A stretch of DNA of 58,257 nucleotides from Latescibacteria bacterium UBA6620. Lineage in GTDB: Bacteria > Latescibacterota > UBA2968. The stretch lies in assembly GCA_002433075.1 (NCBI GenBank), contig DJHM01000030.1:1-58257 (forward strand). Direction: 5' to 3'. This document shows, piece after piece, positions 42,630-51,545 of this stretch (its first letter is position 1; every line of letters begins with the position of its first letter). The notes beneath the pieces are model-generated. The model worked only from the letters and a program-made list of their open reading frames with translations. It was not told the DNA's origin and did not search any database. The position numbers and the translations under genes are program-made.

Positions 42630-43991
42630 CTAGAACGGAGAATCTGCTGTCGTCAACGGACACCACCGTGAAACGTGTAACCAGTCGATCACGATCTGAA
42701 GGGACTCCGGTGTCCCGATGCGTTCGAGGGCTTTTGCTGCAAGACCACGGACATATCGATTGTCGTTCGACAGTGCCGTTTTCAGGTCCGCGATCATTTT
42801 GTCGGGTGCGTCCCGATCGAGACCGCCCGACAGTCGTGCAACGGACGCCGCAGCCGCGCGTCGTACGCGATCCTCCCCATCAACAAAGAGGGGCAGCAGG
42901 GCCTGGATCGTTTCCGACACGCTCGGACCCTGGCAGTTGCCCAACCCCTCTGCCACGCACCGTCGAACCAACGGATCTTCGTCACGCAGGGCGTCTCTCA
43001 GCGAACTCTCGGCAGACGCAGCCTCGGTCCCCATTTCACTCAGGGCGAAGGCAGCGTAAAGCCGCCTGTCTTGGGTCCCATCTTTCAGCAAGGAGGCCAG
43101 AGGACCGACCGAACCTGCGCCGATGGCCGCCAGTCCATAGAGCGCGCTCTGGGCCGCCTCCTTCGAGGACCCGTGAAGGATGTCAACCAGGTCGTCCACG
43201 GCACCGTCACCGTAGAAGGCGGCCAAGCAGTAGGCGGCCTCGAGACGTCGCGCCTCGGATTCCTCGCTCAGGTCCTTCAGTAGCGAACCACGATCCTGCG
43301 TCGAAGCCGGTTCGGGTGCCAGCTGACCGCCCTGATGCCACTTCCAGATGGCCCGCAGCATCCTGCTGTCCGTATCCCACTCTGCATTCTCGAAATTCCA
43401 GGTTGGCGAGTCAGGCTCCTCGGTTCGCGTAAACTGGAACTTCATCATATACCGTGGGTGGTCTTCCAGGTTGGCCGTGGCCAGATGCCAGATCTCGTAG
43501 TGAGCGATAATGACCACGCCAGCTTCCGAAGACAGGGGCAACACGGGAATGTCTGGCATTTCGTTGAAATATTGACTTCCCGGCAGCACACCCGTCGGCC
43601 CGTGCCGCTCCGGGGTATCCTGAGGATAGTAGAAACCGAACGCTCTTCGCACGCGATGCTCACCCCGACGAGCTCCGTCCTTATGGATTTTCTGGGGTTC
43701 GCTCCCTCGCTTGTTGACGTGCGGAAACCGATGATCTTCCATTTGGTAGTCCAGCCCCAGGATGCTGTGGAGGGCTCCCGTGACGGCCGGATCCTCGTAG
43801 ATCCTCGCAAGGTCAGGAATACGCGGCAGAAGGTTGTTCCCCGGGTTGGGCTCCCGCTCCAGCAGATCGTCCATCTGACTTCGAATCGACTGATGAAACG
43901 CCTGCGGCACGTCGATCGACACGACGACGAACCCATCCCGAATGAACTGTTGCATCTGCTCGTCCGACAGCAAGACCCGCTCGTCGATCAT
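42630..43991 (-). CDS. PhyH dioxygenase domain fused to HEAT repeats
   Basis: Encodes 453 residues. Residues 1-210 form a phytanoyl-CoA dioxygenase-like domain with DGFVVVSIDVPQ, His-x-Asp in QKIHKDGARRG, VLPGSQYFNE and the distal His in YEIWHLATANLEDHPRYM. Residues 245-440 form helical HEAT-like repeats (LEAAYCLAAFYGDGAVDDL, QSALYGLAAIGAGSVGPLA, RLYAAFALSEMGTEA, VRRCVAEGLGNCQGP, VRRAAAASVARLSGG, VRGLAAKALERIGTPE). The ATG overlaps the stop of the upstream enolase-superfamily gene (ATGA), so the two are coupled. The repeat part may recruit a partner or substrate; this is inferred from the fold. Confidence 0.88.
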   Translation of the reverse strand: MIDERVLLSDEQMQQFIRDGFVVVSIDVPQAFHQSIRSQMDDLLEREPNPGNNLLPRIPDLARIYEDPAVTGALHSILGLDYQMEDHRFPHVNKRGSEPQKIHKDGARRGEHRVRRAFGFYYPQDTPERHGPTGVLPGSQYFNEMPDIPVLPLSSEAGVVIIAHYEIWHLATANLEDHPRYMMKFQFTRTEEPDSPTWNFENAEWDTDSRMLRAIWKWHQGGQLAPEPASTQDRGSLLKDLSEESEARRLEAAYCLAAFYGDGAVDDLVDILHGSSKEAAQSALYGLAAIGAGSVGPLASLLKDGTQDRRLYAAFALSEMGTEAASAESSLRDALRDEDPLVRRCVAEGLGNCQGPSVSETIQALLPLFVDGEDRVRRAAAASVARLSGGLDRDAPDKMIADLKTALSNDNRYVRGLAAKALERIGTPESLQIVIDWLHVSRWCPLTTADSPF

Positions 43992-45256
43992 ACCCCATTC
44001 TCCTTACCAGCCTGAACAACCCCAGCCAACCGCCTGCCTCGCCGAAGCCTCCTGACACGCCGTAGCCTCGACGAAGGCGGTGGCGAAGGCGGGTCCACCC
44101 GCTCCCCCCAGGGACCCTCGATCCAGGGAAACTTCTCTTCGAGATTCTCCGCCAGCGAGACCCCCCACCCCGACCCATCCGGCATCGCCAGATGTCCTTC
44201 CCGTCGCTCCGGAGCATCCTCCAGAATGACCCATTGAAGTGGCCCCTGGCCCACGAACAATTCGAGCACCGCTTCGTGAGGTAACGCGGCGATCAGGTGC
44301 GCATTCGAAACAGTCAGCAACCCGTTATGCCAGTTCTGGGGAATCAGTCGGATCCCGCACTCGGCCGCCCGTCGCGCGATCCTCAGGGCCTCCGCCATCC
44401 CACAGACGCCGACGTCCAGCTGCGCGATCGAGTAGGCCCCCGCTTCGAAAAAGGGTTCGAAATCCGCCAGCCTCGAGTTCGACTCTCCCCCCGTGATCGG
44501 TAGATCGAGAGCCTCGTTCAGGCGGGCATACCCTTCGACATTGCTCTTGTCCAACGGCTCCTCGAACCAATCCCAGCCCAGTTCGTCCAGCACGTGTCCG
44601 ACCTGAAGCGCCTCTTCCTCCTGGAACCTCGCGTTCCCTTCCAGCTTCAGCTCCATCCGATCTCCCACGGCATCCGTCATTGTGCGCAGGAGACCCAGAA
44701 ACCGCTCGACCGTCACACCAGACCAGGCCCAGTGCGTACCGATTCGCATCTTGTAGGCCGTAAACCCCCGGTCGGCCAGACCCACCGCCTCGTCGATCAC
44801 CGATTCCGGACGATCATCCCAGTCATATTGCACGCCCGCCGAGGCGTAGAGACGAATTCGCTTCCTAGTCGGTCGATCGGGTTCATCGGGAGTCAGCTGG
44901 GGAACCAGAAGGTCAGCCACAGGCTTGCCTGCCTCTTTTCCCCGGATGTCCCACAGCGCCAGCTCGATGCCGGCGTTCGCGATGTCAGCCTGCGGATCGC
45001 CCGTCGCCAACGTCACCAGGTTCGGCTCCAGCGGATCGCGACCGACGAGATTCCTCTTCATCTGCTCGATCCGCTCGCGAATCTTCGGAGGGTCCCCATA
45101 AGTCGAAGGTTCGGAGATCCCGGAGATCCCCTCGTCCGTTTCCACGATCACGACCGGACAGTCCGCCTTGTAGACACGAAACTGCGAGCTGAACCACTCC
45201 AGGTCCGGCTCGTGGGGTCTGGACAAACACAGTGCCTGAATGTCGGTGATCTTCAC
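43988..45256 (-). CDS. Mandelate racemase/muconate lactonizing (enolase superfamily) protein
   Basis: Encodes 422 residues. The cap domain starts MKITDIQALCLSRPHEPDL. Barrel residues: Lys-x-Arg in AYKMRIGTHW, Glu ligands in LKLEGNARF, WFEEPL and TGGESNSR, Asp in AQLDVGVCG, and His in NWHNGLL. This is close to the mandelate-racemase/dehydratase subgroups. The C-terminal tail from about residue 386 is Arg/Pro-rich (PPSPPPSSRLRRVRRLRRG) and is encoded by a dispersed repeat, not by ancestral family sequence. The frame is kept into the last codons so that the ATGA overlap with the PhyH-HEAT gene survives. Confidence 0.9.
   Translation of the reverse strand: MKITDIQALCLSRPHEPDLEWFSSQFRVYKADCPVVIVETDEGISGISEPSTYGDPPKIRERIEQMKRNLVGRDPLEPNLVTLATGDPQADIANAGIELALWDIRGKEAGKPVADLLVPQLTPDEPDRPTRKRIRLYASAGVQYDWDDRPESVIDEAVGLADRGFTAYKMRIGTHWAWSGVTVERFLGLLRTMTDAVGDRMELKLEGNARFQEEEALQVGHVLDELGWDWFEEPLDKSNVEGYARLNEALDLPITGGESNSRLADFEPFFEAGAYSIAQLDVGVCGMAEALRIARRAAECGIRLIPQNWHNGLLTVSNAHLIAALPHEAVLELFVGQGPLQWVILEDAPERREGHLAMPDGSGWGVSLAENLEEKFPWIEGPWGERVDPPSPPPSSRLRRVRRLRRGRRLAGVVQAGKENGV
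44037..44099. repeat. Dispersed repeat within the 3' end of the enolase-superfamily gene
   Basis: The core CACGCCGTAGCCTCGACGAA and GCGAAGGCGGGTCCACC match the element at 40834-40901. It supplies the Arg/Pro-rich tail of the protein encoded at 43988-45256. Confidence 0.75.
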
Positions 45257-45270
45257 GCGGTCGCCTCAGG

Positions 45271-45468
45271 TCACGAAGGTCCGCTTCCGGCCGTGTAGGT
45301 CATCGGAATCCTGAGGGTGAACTTAGAACCCACGCCTTCCTCGCTCTCGAGCGAAACGGACCCTCCCAGCAATTCCGCGAACTTCTTCGTAATCAATAAT
45401 CCCAGTCCCGTCCCCTTCTGGACGACGCTCTCCGACCCGGTGGCCTGATGGTATTCGTCGAAGATCGT
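45271..45468 (-). pseudogene. C-terminal remnant of a histidine kinase
   Basis: The segment reads as the end of an HATPase domain: TIFDEYHQATGSES, the G2 box GTGLGLLITKKFAELLGG, and EEGVGSKFTLRIP. The rest of the kinase is absent upstream; an open frame extends to 45528 but its start (MSRFGTIPNSAFFAG) is unrelated. No function is expected. It lies 14 bases after the start of the enolase-superfamily gene on the same strand. A membrane segment of a kinase-like protein is found at about 51546-51965 on the other strand. Confidence 0.8.
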
Positions 45469-45557
45469 GGGCAGTTTAGGAGCGCCAGCGAAAAATGCAG
45501 AATTCGGTATTGTGCCGAATCTGGACATGTTCCTCCCCCAGCCCGGATCACGGGAAA

Positions 45558-46379
45558 TCAGAATAGGTTCAAAAACCGGTCCACCGCTTCACCTAACCCG
45601 ATCTCCCCTTCGGCCTGCCACTGCTTGTAGTATCGGAGGAACGGCATAATCTGGTTCGTCGCCGTTGCCACCGCCCGCATCTGAAGACGTCCGATGGGCC
45701 CTGCCGCCTCGATGAAGCCGCTCTCCCTGAATCGCTGAAGCACATCCTCAACATCGTATGGAACAACCTGGTGTCGAATGTCCCATCCACCTGTTTTCCG
45801 CCGTTCCAGAAGAACGTATTGTGCATCCGTATTGTAGTCGACCGTAAGACCGATCGACCCACAGTTGACGATCGCCCGATTCCCCCACATTCGAACCTGT
45901 GGGCTGTGCTGATGGCCCCGGACCACATAAGGTTGGTCGTAGCCCTCGAATGCCTCAGCCAGATCCTCCTCACTCGTGTAGGCTTTGAGACTCCGATACT
46001 CACTCCGCGGAGTCGCGTGGCAGAATAGGACATCGTCCACCCCGGGCAGGTAGCACGTGAGCGGGAGTGCACCCAGGGTCGCTCGCTCCTCTTGGGTAAA
46101 TTCATTGGCCGCCCATTGAAGGGGACCGAACTGCTCCGTGTCCCACACCGGATCGGCATCCGATGTTCCAAACCTCGCGAGGTAGCTTTCCCCGTTCCCC
46201 CGCACGACCGGGCACCCCAGGTCCGACACCCGTTCCCAGCATCCCTTCGAATCCGGCGACCCCATCACGATGTCCCCCACGACCACGACGTGGTCCACGC
46301 CCTGGTTGTCCACGTGCTCCAGCGCGGCTTCCAGCGCAGGTAGGTTTCCGTGTATATCCGATATCGCTGCAATTCTCAT
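45558..46379 (-). CDS. Metallophosphoesterase family protein
   Basis: Encodes 273 residues. It is a calcineurin-like phosphoesterase with all metal motifs: Asp and His in AISDIHGNL, Asp in VVVVGDIVMG, the GNHE equivalent in VVRGNGESYL (His replaced by Gly), His in LFCHATPRSE, and His-x-His in VRGHQHSP. The set resembles YfcE/MJ0936-type phosphodiesterases. The GNGE variant lacks the usual His that protonates the leaving group, so activity may be altered. It lies 67 bases after the ankyrin gene on the same strand. Confidence 0.9.
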   Translation of the reverse strand: MRIAAISDIHGNLPALEAALEHVDNQGVDHVVVVGDIVMGSPDSKGCWERVSDLGCPVVRGNGESYLARFGTSDADPVWDTEQFGPLQWAANEFTQEERATLGALPLTCYLPGVDDVLFCHATPRSEYRSLKAYTSEEDLAEAFEGYDQPYVVRGHQHSPQVRMWGNRAIVNCGSIGLTVDYNTDAQYVLLERRKTGGWDIRHQVVPYDVEDVLQRFRESGFIEAAGPIGRLQMRAVATATNQIMPFLRYYKQWQAEGEIGLGEAVDRFLNLF

Positions 46380-46446
46380 TTCGATCGATCGTCCTTTCCA
46401 AAGGTCGCCTGCTCTTTCATCCTGCTGAAGTTGCGCATACGGAGAA

Positions 46447-47682
46447 TCATTGCCCTCCGGATTCGCGTATGGCCTGCATCGCGCGCTCGTTCACCCATCG
46501 ACGACCGTGAAACCGCTCACCCCACTCCAGAGGCGTGACATCGCGGTACACGTGCTCTGAACCGTCATCTTCGTATCGTAGAGCCTTTCTTAGCGAAGCC
46601 CGGGCGGCCGGGTCTGCACCCTGCGCGAGAAGCACTCTGGCCATCCTGGCGTCCTTCTGCCTTCCGCACGTCACCGCCTGGGAAACGACCGTGTTGAACA
46701 ACGGGGTGTGCCCCCCGAAACCGTCGCCATCCACCTCCGCAGCAATATCGGGATTCGCCCCTTTCTCGAGAAGCCACTCGAAGATCTCCAGCTCATCGAA
46801 ATCCACGGCCATATGAAGGAGCGTCGCTCCGTTCAGGGGGGTTCCGTGAAGACCTGTCTGTCCCTTATGGGAGTACGGGTAGATTTCCTCGTAGGAGAAT
46901 CGTCGTTCCAGCAGACCCGCATCTCGATTCAGGCAGGATTCGAGCAGATCGAGGCGGCCACGGTGGAAGGCCATCGGTGCCGTATCGGGTAGATCGGCAC
47001 CGCTCCGTTCAAAAACCTCCAGGCAGCGATGCTTCCCTTCCGGATTGCGACTGTAGGTTTCAAACACCATTCGGAGAGGTTCAAGGGGATTCCCGTCGCC
47101 GTCCACTAGATCGGCACCCAGTTCCTCAACAAGGAAGGCGAGGCCATCTCCACTTACCGTTTCGCATGGCAGCATCACCATCCCCCGCTCGGGTCTTGCG
47201 CCCATTTCGGTAAATCGACGAGCGACGTCGATTTTTCCCTGCAGCACCGCCCGACTGAACGCGAACTGAACGTCATCCGCCCCCAGTTCGATCAGCAAGT
47301 CGATGACCGGCTGTTTTCCCAGATTGGCCGCGAACGACAACGGCGGCCCCCACGAAGAGTCCTCTCCGCGCACCTGTTCTACCAGCAGTTCGGGATGTTC
47401 TGTCACGAGTCTTCGAATCTCTTCGAGCGCATCGTTCGAGATCGCCCGGGAGAGTTCGGCGCCCAGACGCAGACAAGGCCAGCTTTGGAAATCATACGTA
47501 CGGGCGAGCACAAGCTGTGCATCGGTCAGTTTCGCCACATCCCGCGTCACACCGCGGGGATGAAACGCCTGGAAGTCCACGACAGCTGTATCGTCGCCGG
47601 AGACGTACGCCTCCAGCAGATCCCTAGCTTGATTCTTCAACTGTTCGAGACTGGGGTTGAGAGGAAGTCGGCGCTTGACCAT
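46447..47682 (-). CDS. Ankyrin-repeat protein
   Basis: Encodes 411 residues. The ATG at 47682 is chosen because AAGGAG lies six bases upstream; an ATG two codons earlier is too close to it. The N-terminal region (LNPSLEQLKNQARDLLEA, LTDAQLVLARTYDFQSWPCL) is a known lead-in found in large ankyrin families of soil bacteria. It is followed by ankyrin-like repeats, among them GPPLSFAANLGKQPVIDLLI, AFSRAVLQGKIDVARRF, GATLLHMAVDFDELEIFEWL, and ending with RDVTPLEWGERFHGRRWV. It has no signal peptide. It probably acts as a protein-binding module; the partner is unknown. Confidence 0.85.
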   Translation of the reverse strand: MVKRRLPLNPSLEQLKNQARDLLEAYVSGDDTAVVDFQAFHPRGVTRDVAKLTDAQLVLARTYDFQSWPCLRLGAELSRAISNDALEEIRRLVTEHPELLVEQVRGEDSSWGPPLSFAANLGKQPVIDLLIELGADDVQFAFSRAVLQGKIDVARRFTEMGARPERGMVMLPCETVSGDGLAFLVEELGADLVDGDGNPLEPLRMVFETYSRNPEGKHRCLEVFERSGADLPDTAPMAFHRGRLDLLESCLNRDAGLLERRFSYEEIYPYSHKGQTGLHGTPLNGATLLHMAVDFDELEIFEWLLEKGANPDIAAEVDGDGFGGHTPLFNTVVSQAVTCGRQKDARMARVLLAQGADPAARASLRKALRYEDDGSEHVYRDVTPLEWGERFHGRRWVNERAMQAIRESGGQ

Positions 47683-48055
47683 AGCCATCTCCTTTGGAAA
47701 AGCGCCCGGCTATCCGCATCGCGGGAAAGTCGAAGGAGACGTCTATCGCTGTTCGTCCGGAAGGCAGGTCAGGTGGGCACGGCCCTTTCCGCGGATTGGG
47801 TGCTCCCTGCGAGCACGAACACTAGATACGGCATCGTCATTCCTCCGCCAAGCGAATTCTGAGGGAAAGGGCTGTTCGATCCACTTCTGCTCGCAGTCGG
47901 AGACTGCTCCCACTGAACCTTTGCCATTTGCCCTCCGCAAGCATCCAACCTATCCTATTTTTGTTTCTTTCCGTGTATTCCGCCTGCCCCGAGTAGCCCG
48001 CACAAGCGGGCATATCGAGGGGTGTGTTCCGTGGTCCAACTCATTCGAGTCCCGG
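47683..48055. other. 373-bp intergenic region
   Basis: Lies between the divergent ankyrin and beta-propeller genes. A long plus-strand open frame runs through it into the propeller gene, but its translation shows no conserved features, so I take it as upstream region. No clear promoter boxes were found. Confidence 0.5.
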
Positions 48056-49642
48056 ATGCGAGATCTCTCACAAGACGGCACGCAACTCCACATCGACGAC
48101 CAACCCCAGACGTTCCTCGACAATCTGATTCTCGAATCGGTAACCGACGTCACCCGCCGTTGGCATACTCCGAAGCGGATCGGGGACGGACCGGTACTCC
48201 ACAAAACCGAAGACTGGGAAGTCCTCCCTTACTTCGGCTGTGCGAACCACACAGTGCTGAGAGACACGACCGACGGCCTGTTCAAGTGCTGGTACGAGAT
48301 TATGGTGGGTGAGCCCGATTCCAAGAAAATGGGCCTTGGGATGGAAAGCCAGATGTGCTACGCGGTTAGCGAGGATGGCCTCAGCTGGGAAAAGCCGCCG
48401 ATCGGTCTGGAGGTGAACGGACGCCGGACGAACATCATCCTGGGAGACGCCGAATCCGGCGCCCACGGGCTGATGGTCACCGAGGACCCTCACGCGCGTT
48501 CTGAGGCGGAGCGATTCAAAGCGCTCTTCACCCGGATGTGGGACCACAACAAGAATCGACAGATCGTCGCCGCCCATTCCCCCGACGGAATCGACTGGCA
48601 CATATACGACGAATTACCCAGCGTTGGCGCCAGCGGCCCACGGCTGTGCGACGTCCACATTGTCGGCGTCGATCCGGATTCGCGCGAGTATGTCGCCTAC
48701 ACGCGTCACTTCTTGATGACGGCCGGAGCCACGAGAACAAGGTTCGATCGAAACGTCACCTTTTCACGTCCCTATGAACCCGAAAACTTCGCCTCGTATT
48801 CGCAGCGGCGCATCTGGCAGATTCGGAGTCCCGACTTCATCCATTGGAGTGAACCGCTCCTCCTCGCCGCAGCGGATGAGGAGGAAGACAACATCGACGA
48901 GTCCTTCTACGGAATGGTACCGTTTCGCGTTGGGACTCAGCACGTCGCGCCCCTGTCCGTGTTCAGCGCAGTCGACAACGTGATGGAAGTGCAGCTGATC
49001 CACAGCCGCGATGGACTCCGGTGGAAACGGGCGAATCGGCGCCAGCCTTTCCTCGACCAGCGCGGGGAGGGCTACTGGGACGGCCATATGGTATCGATCG
49101 TGAACCCACCCATCGAAGTCGATGGAGAATTGTGGTTCTTCCATAGCGGAACCGACTTTCACCACGACTGGTGGCTCGTCGGCAAGCGGGAAGGCATCGA
49201 CCACCCCGAAGCGAATGACCCGCTGGGGTGTGGGTCTTCGTTCGGAATGGGCGTCGCGAAACTTCGGAAGGACGGCTATGCCGGCCTGTTCGCGAACCAA
49301 TACAGACAAGGAATCGTGACGACCCGCCCCCTCATCAGTCTCGGAAGCCGATTGTCCATCAACGCGACGTGCGGACCGGGCGGCTCGGTGCGCGTCGAAG
49401 TCCTCAACCGGGACGAGCAGATCCTGGGTTCCTGCAACCTCGAAAGCGCCGATCCGTTCGAATCCGACAGCACCGATCATACAATGACCTGGAACGGGGA
49501 TCCCACGATTCCCGCGGGACGAGGACAGGACCTCTACTGGCGCAAGCTCCGCTTTTATCTCCGCAACGCAGAACTCCATTCCTTCCGCTTCACCCATTCC
49601 ATCGAAGACCCCGACCCCTTCAAGACCGAGAAGGAATGGTAA
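48056..49642 (+). CDS. Five-bladed beta-propeller protein (GH32/GH43-like)
   Basis: Encodes 528 residues from the ATG at 48056; the open frame extends to 47657 without conservation. Repeated blade-like motifs are present: CYAVSEDGLSWEKPPIGL, IVAAHSPDGIDWHIY, IWQIRSPDFIHWSEP and VQLIHSRDGLRWKR. These S-x-D-x-x-x-W signatures are typical of glycoside hydrolase families 32/43 and related propellers. A C-terminal beta-sandwich-like part follows (LGSRLSINATCGPGGSVRVE). Catalytic carboxylates cannot be assigned with confidence. There is no signal peptide. A truncated relative lies at 53230. It may process oligosaccharides or bind them. Confidence 0.8.
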   Translation: MRDLSQDGTQLHIDDQPQTFLDNLILESVTDVTRRWHTPKRIGDGPVLHKTEDWEVLPYFGCANHTVLRDTTDGLFKCWYEIMVGEPDSKKMGLGMESQMCYAVSEDGLSWEKPPIGLEVNGRRTNIILGDAESGAHGLMVTEDPHARSEAERFKALFTRMWDHNKNRQIVAAHSPDGIDWHIYDELPSVGASGPRLCDVHIVGVDPDSREYVAYTRHFLMTAGATRTRFDRNVTFSRPYEPENFASYSQRRIWQIRSPDFIHWSEPLLLAAADEEEDNIDESFYGMVPFRVGTQHVAPLSVFSAVDNVMEVQLIHSRDGLRWKRANRRQPFLDQRGEGYWDGHMVSIVNPPIEVDGELWFFHSGTDFHHDWWLVGKREGIDHPEANDPLGCGSSFGMGVAKLRKDGYAGLFANQYRQGIVTTRPLISLGSRLSINATCGPGGSVRVEVLNRDEQILGSCNLESADPFESDSTDHTMTWNGDPTIPAGRGQDLYWRKLRFYLRNAELHSFRFTHSIEDPDPFKTEKEW

Positions 49643-49673
49643 AGCCGGGCGCCTACCCGGTTTCGGGTTCCAG

Positions 49674-50598
49674 ATGGCAGATAACCACCTGACCGACAAG
49701 ATTCGTGCCCTTGCTCGGAGAGGGAAGCTGGACGAGCTCCTCCCTCTTGTGGATGCCGAGCCCGCGCTTCTCCAGGCGCCCGAAGGCCGGGGTCACGGAA
49801 GGACCTTCCTCTAGGAGGCGGTTCGTCACGGACACAAGGAACTGGTCGATGAGCTTCACGCGCGCGGAGCGGACTTCGACTTCACCGGCAGAAACCGAGC
49901 CAAAGACCTCGTAATGCGGTCTCCGTTGTGCGTCGCCCTCGACCGGGGACGAACGTCCATCGCCGACAAGCTCAAGGACAACGGCGCGACACTGAGCGTC
50001 TACGACGAGGCGTGGATGGGGAATATGGTCGCTGTGCGGGATGCTGTATCCGCTGGCCCCGACTTCGTCAACCGGCCCCATCCAGCTGACGAAGTGTGGG
50101 AAACGACCCCCCTTCACTTTGCCATCGCTGGAAATCAACCTGAGGTGGCGCGCTTTCTGTGCAATGAGGGAGCGGACATCTCTGCGCACGAAGAGCTGTT
50201 CCTCGACTTCGCCGCTCGCAGAGGCAGCCGGGACCTCCTCCAACTCCTGTTCGACCACGGGGCGCGGCCTTCCAGAACCAACGTCTTCAGTATCCTGTCC
50301 GGAAGGAATCTGGAATTGGTTCGATGGCTCTCCAGCCAGGGGCGGTTCATTCACGCTCTTCGAATATCTCCTTCAACGAGGCGCCGATCCCACGATCGAA
50401 GACAACAAGGGCAAAATTCCCCTCCAGTTCGCTCCTCCCAAACACCGGGGGCGCCTCCAAGAAATCCTCTCCACCGGTAACTTCCTCGCTGCCTCCCCTA
50501 TCTCATTTACGAGTCAGGTGCTTTCACTTTCCCGCCTTTCTCCTTCGTGTCTTCGCGTCCTTCGTGTTCCGTCTTTTCTTGGTGCCTTGGTGTCTTAG
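49674..50598 (+). pseudogene. Ankyrin-repeat gene, disrupted
   Basis: The ATG at 49674 opens a frame reading TDKIRALARRGKLDELLPLV, which meets TAG at 49812-49814. The same frame continues with EAVRHGHKELVDELHARGAD and further ankyrin repeats (TTPLHFAIAGNQPEVARFL, FAARRGSRDLLQLLF). Near 50330-50350 the match moves to another frame (LFEYLLQRGADPTIEDNKG) that ends at 50598, with the last codons supplied by a dispersed repeat. One stop and one frameshift make this a pseudogene. It lies 31 bases after the propeller gene and may once have been co-transcribed with it. Confidence 0.85.
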
Positions 50599-50606
50599 TG
50601 GTTCCA
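50541..50606. repeat. Dispersed direct-repeat element (reverse orientation)
   Basis: CCTTCGTGTCTTCGCGTCCT and TGGTGCCTTGGTGTCTTAGT are the reverse complement of the type of repeat seen at 7390-7417 (GAACACGAAGACGCTAAGAC). It covers the end of the ankyrin pseudogene and reaches the creatininase-family gene. Confidence 0.65.
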
Positions 50607-50612
50607 AGATTT

Positions 50613-51413
50613 TCAATGATGGTCTACGCGCGGCTCAATCGGAATCTGCTTGAACTCCAAGATCATATCCGCGAGCTCCCGGGCTGACGCATTGAACCAC
50701 TTCTCCCCTTTTTCCACCGTCCCCTTCGTCGCGTCTCCGATCACCCCCGTGTCGGTGATCCGTGACCAGTGATCCATCATCTTCAAGGGCGCGCTGCCTT
50801 TGCCTCGTGCCCAGCCCCGCCAGTAGAACCGTGACACCCCGACCTTGACCTCGGACGCCGCCTTGTCCATCTGAACCGCCTCTTCGTTCAGGTAGAGGTA
50901 GGCCGACGTCTCGACTTCGTCCGCGTGAGACATCACGTCGGATTCGGTATAGTCCTCGAACCCTCCACCCGCCCCCGGACCGACGCTCGCACAATGGACA
51001 TCCGTCTCCGTCACCGTTCGTCGGGCGGCGAGTTCCAGGATGGGCGCGTTCGAACCGTGGCCATTCACGATCATTATCTTCTGAAAGCCGTGGTGAGCGA
51101 CGCTCTTCGTGATGTCCAGAACAAAGTGGAGCAGGTGCTCGTCGCTGACCGTGATGGTACCCGGAAAGTCCATATGGTGATCCTCGAATCCATAGGCGAC
51201 TTCGGGCAGCACGAGCACTTCTTCGGGAATCAGCTGTGCCGAAGCATCGACCACGCTCGCCACGACGAATGTATCCACATCGAGTGGCAGGTGGTGGCCG
51301 TGATCTTCCGTCGATCCTACGGGAAGCACAACGACGGGCTGTTTGGGAATGAGACTCTTCAGCTCGGGCCATGTGTAGTGGTCGTATCGGTATGGCAATC
51401 GGGCGCCCCTCAC
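50613..51413 (-). CDS. Creatininase family protein
   Basis: Encodes 266 residues. The GTG at 51413 follows AAAGGA at good spacing; a longer frame reaches 51506. It has the family metal and substrate residues: Glu, His and Asp in LPVGSTEDHGHHLPLDVDT, FPGTITVSDEHL, IVNGHGSN and SHADEVETSAYLYL. Family members hydrolyse amide bonds of creatinine-like or formamide compounds, and some act in cofactor synthesis as formamide hydrolases. The substrate is unknown here. The upstream region (51414-51545) holds no clear gene. Confidence 0.9.
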   Translation of the reverse strand: MRGARLPYRYDHYTWPELKSLIPKQPVVVLPVGSTEDHGHHLPLDVDTFVVASVVDASAQLIPEEVLVLPEVAYGFEDHHMDFPGTITVSDEHLLHFVLDITKSVAHHGFQKIMIVNGHGSNAPILELAARRTVTETDVHCASVGPGAGGGFEDYTESDVMSHADEVETSAYLYLNEEAVQMDKAASEVKVGVSRFYWRGWARGKGSAPLKMMDHWSRITDTGVIGDATKGTVEKGEKWFNASARELADMILEFKQIPIEPRVDHH

Positions 51414-51545
51414 TGGGTATCCTTTCGTTAAGCGTTGCGGGAAATTGCCATCTGCTCGAAATAGTATCTGTAGAAAGGCTCTTTCCGAGTTATCTTCCTC
51501 GTTCATTTCTCATCCGTATACGAAAGCTCGGGTCGGGCCACCCTG

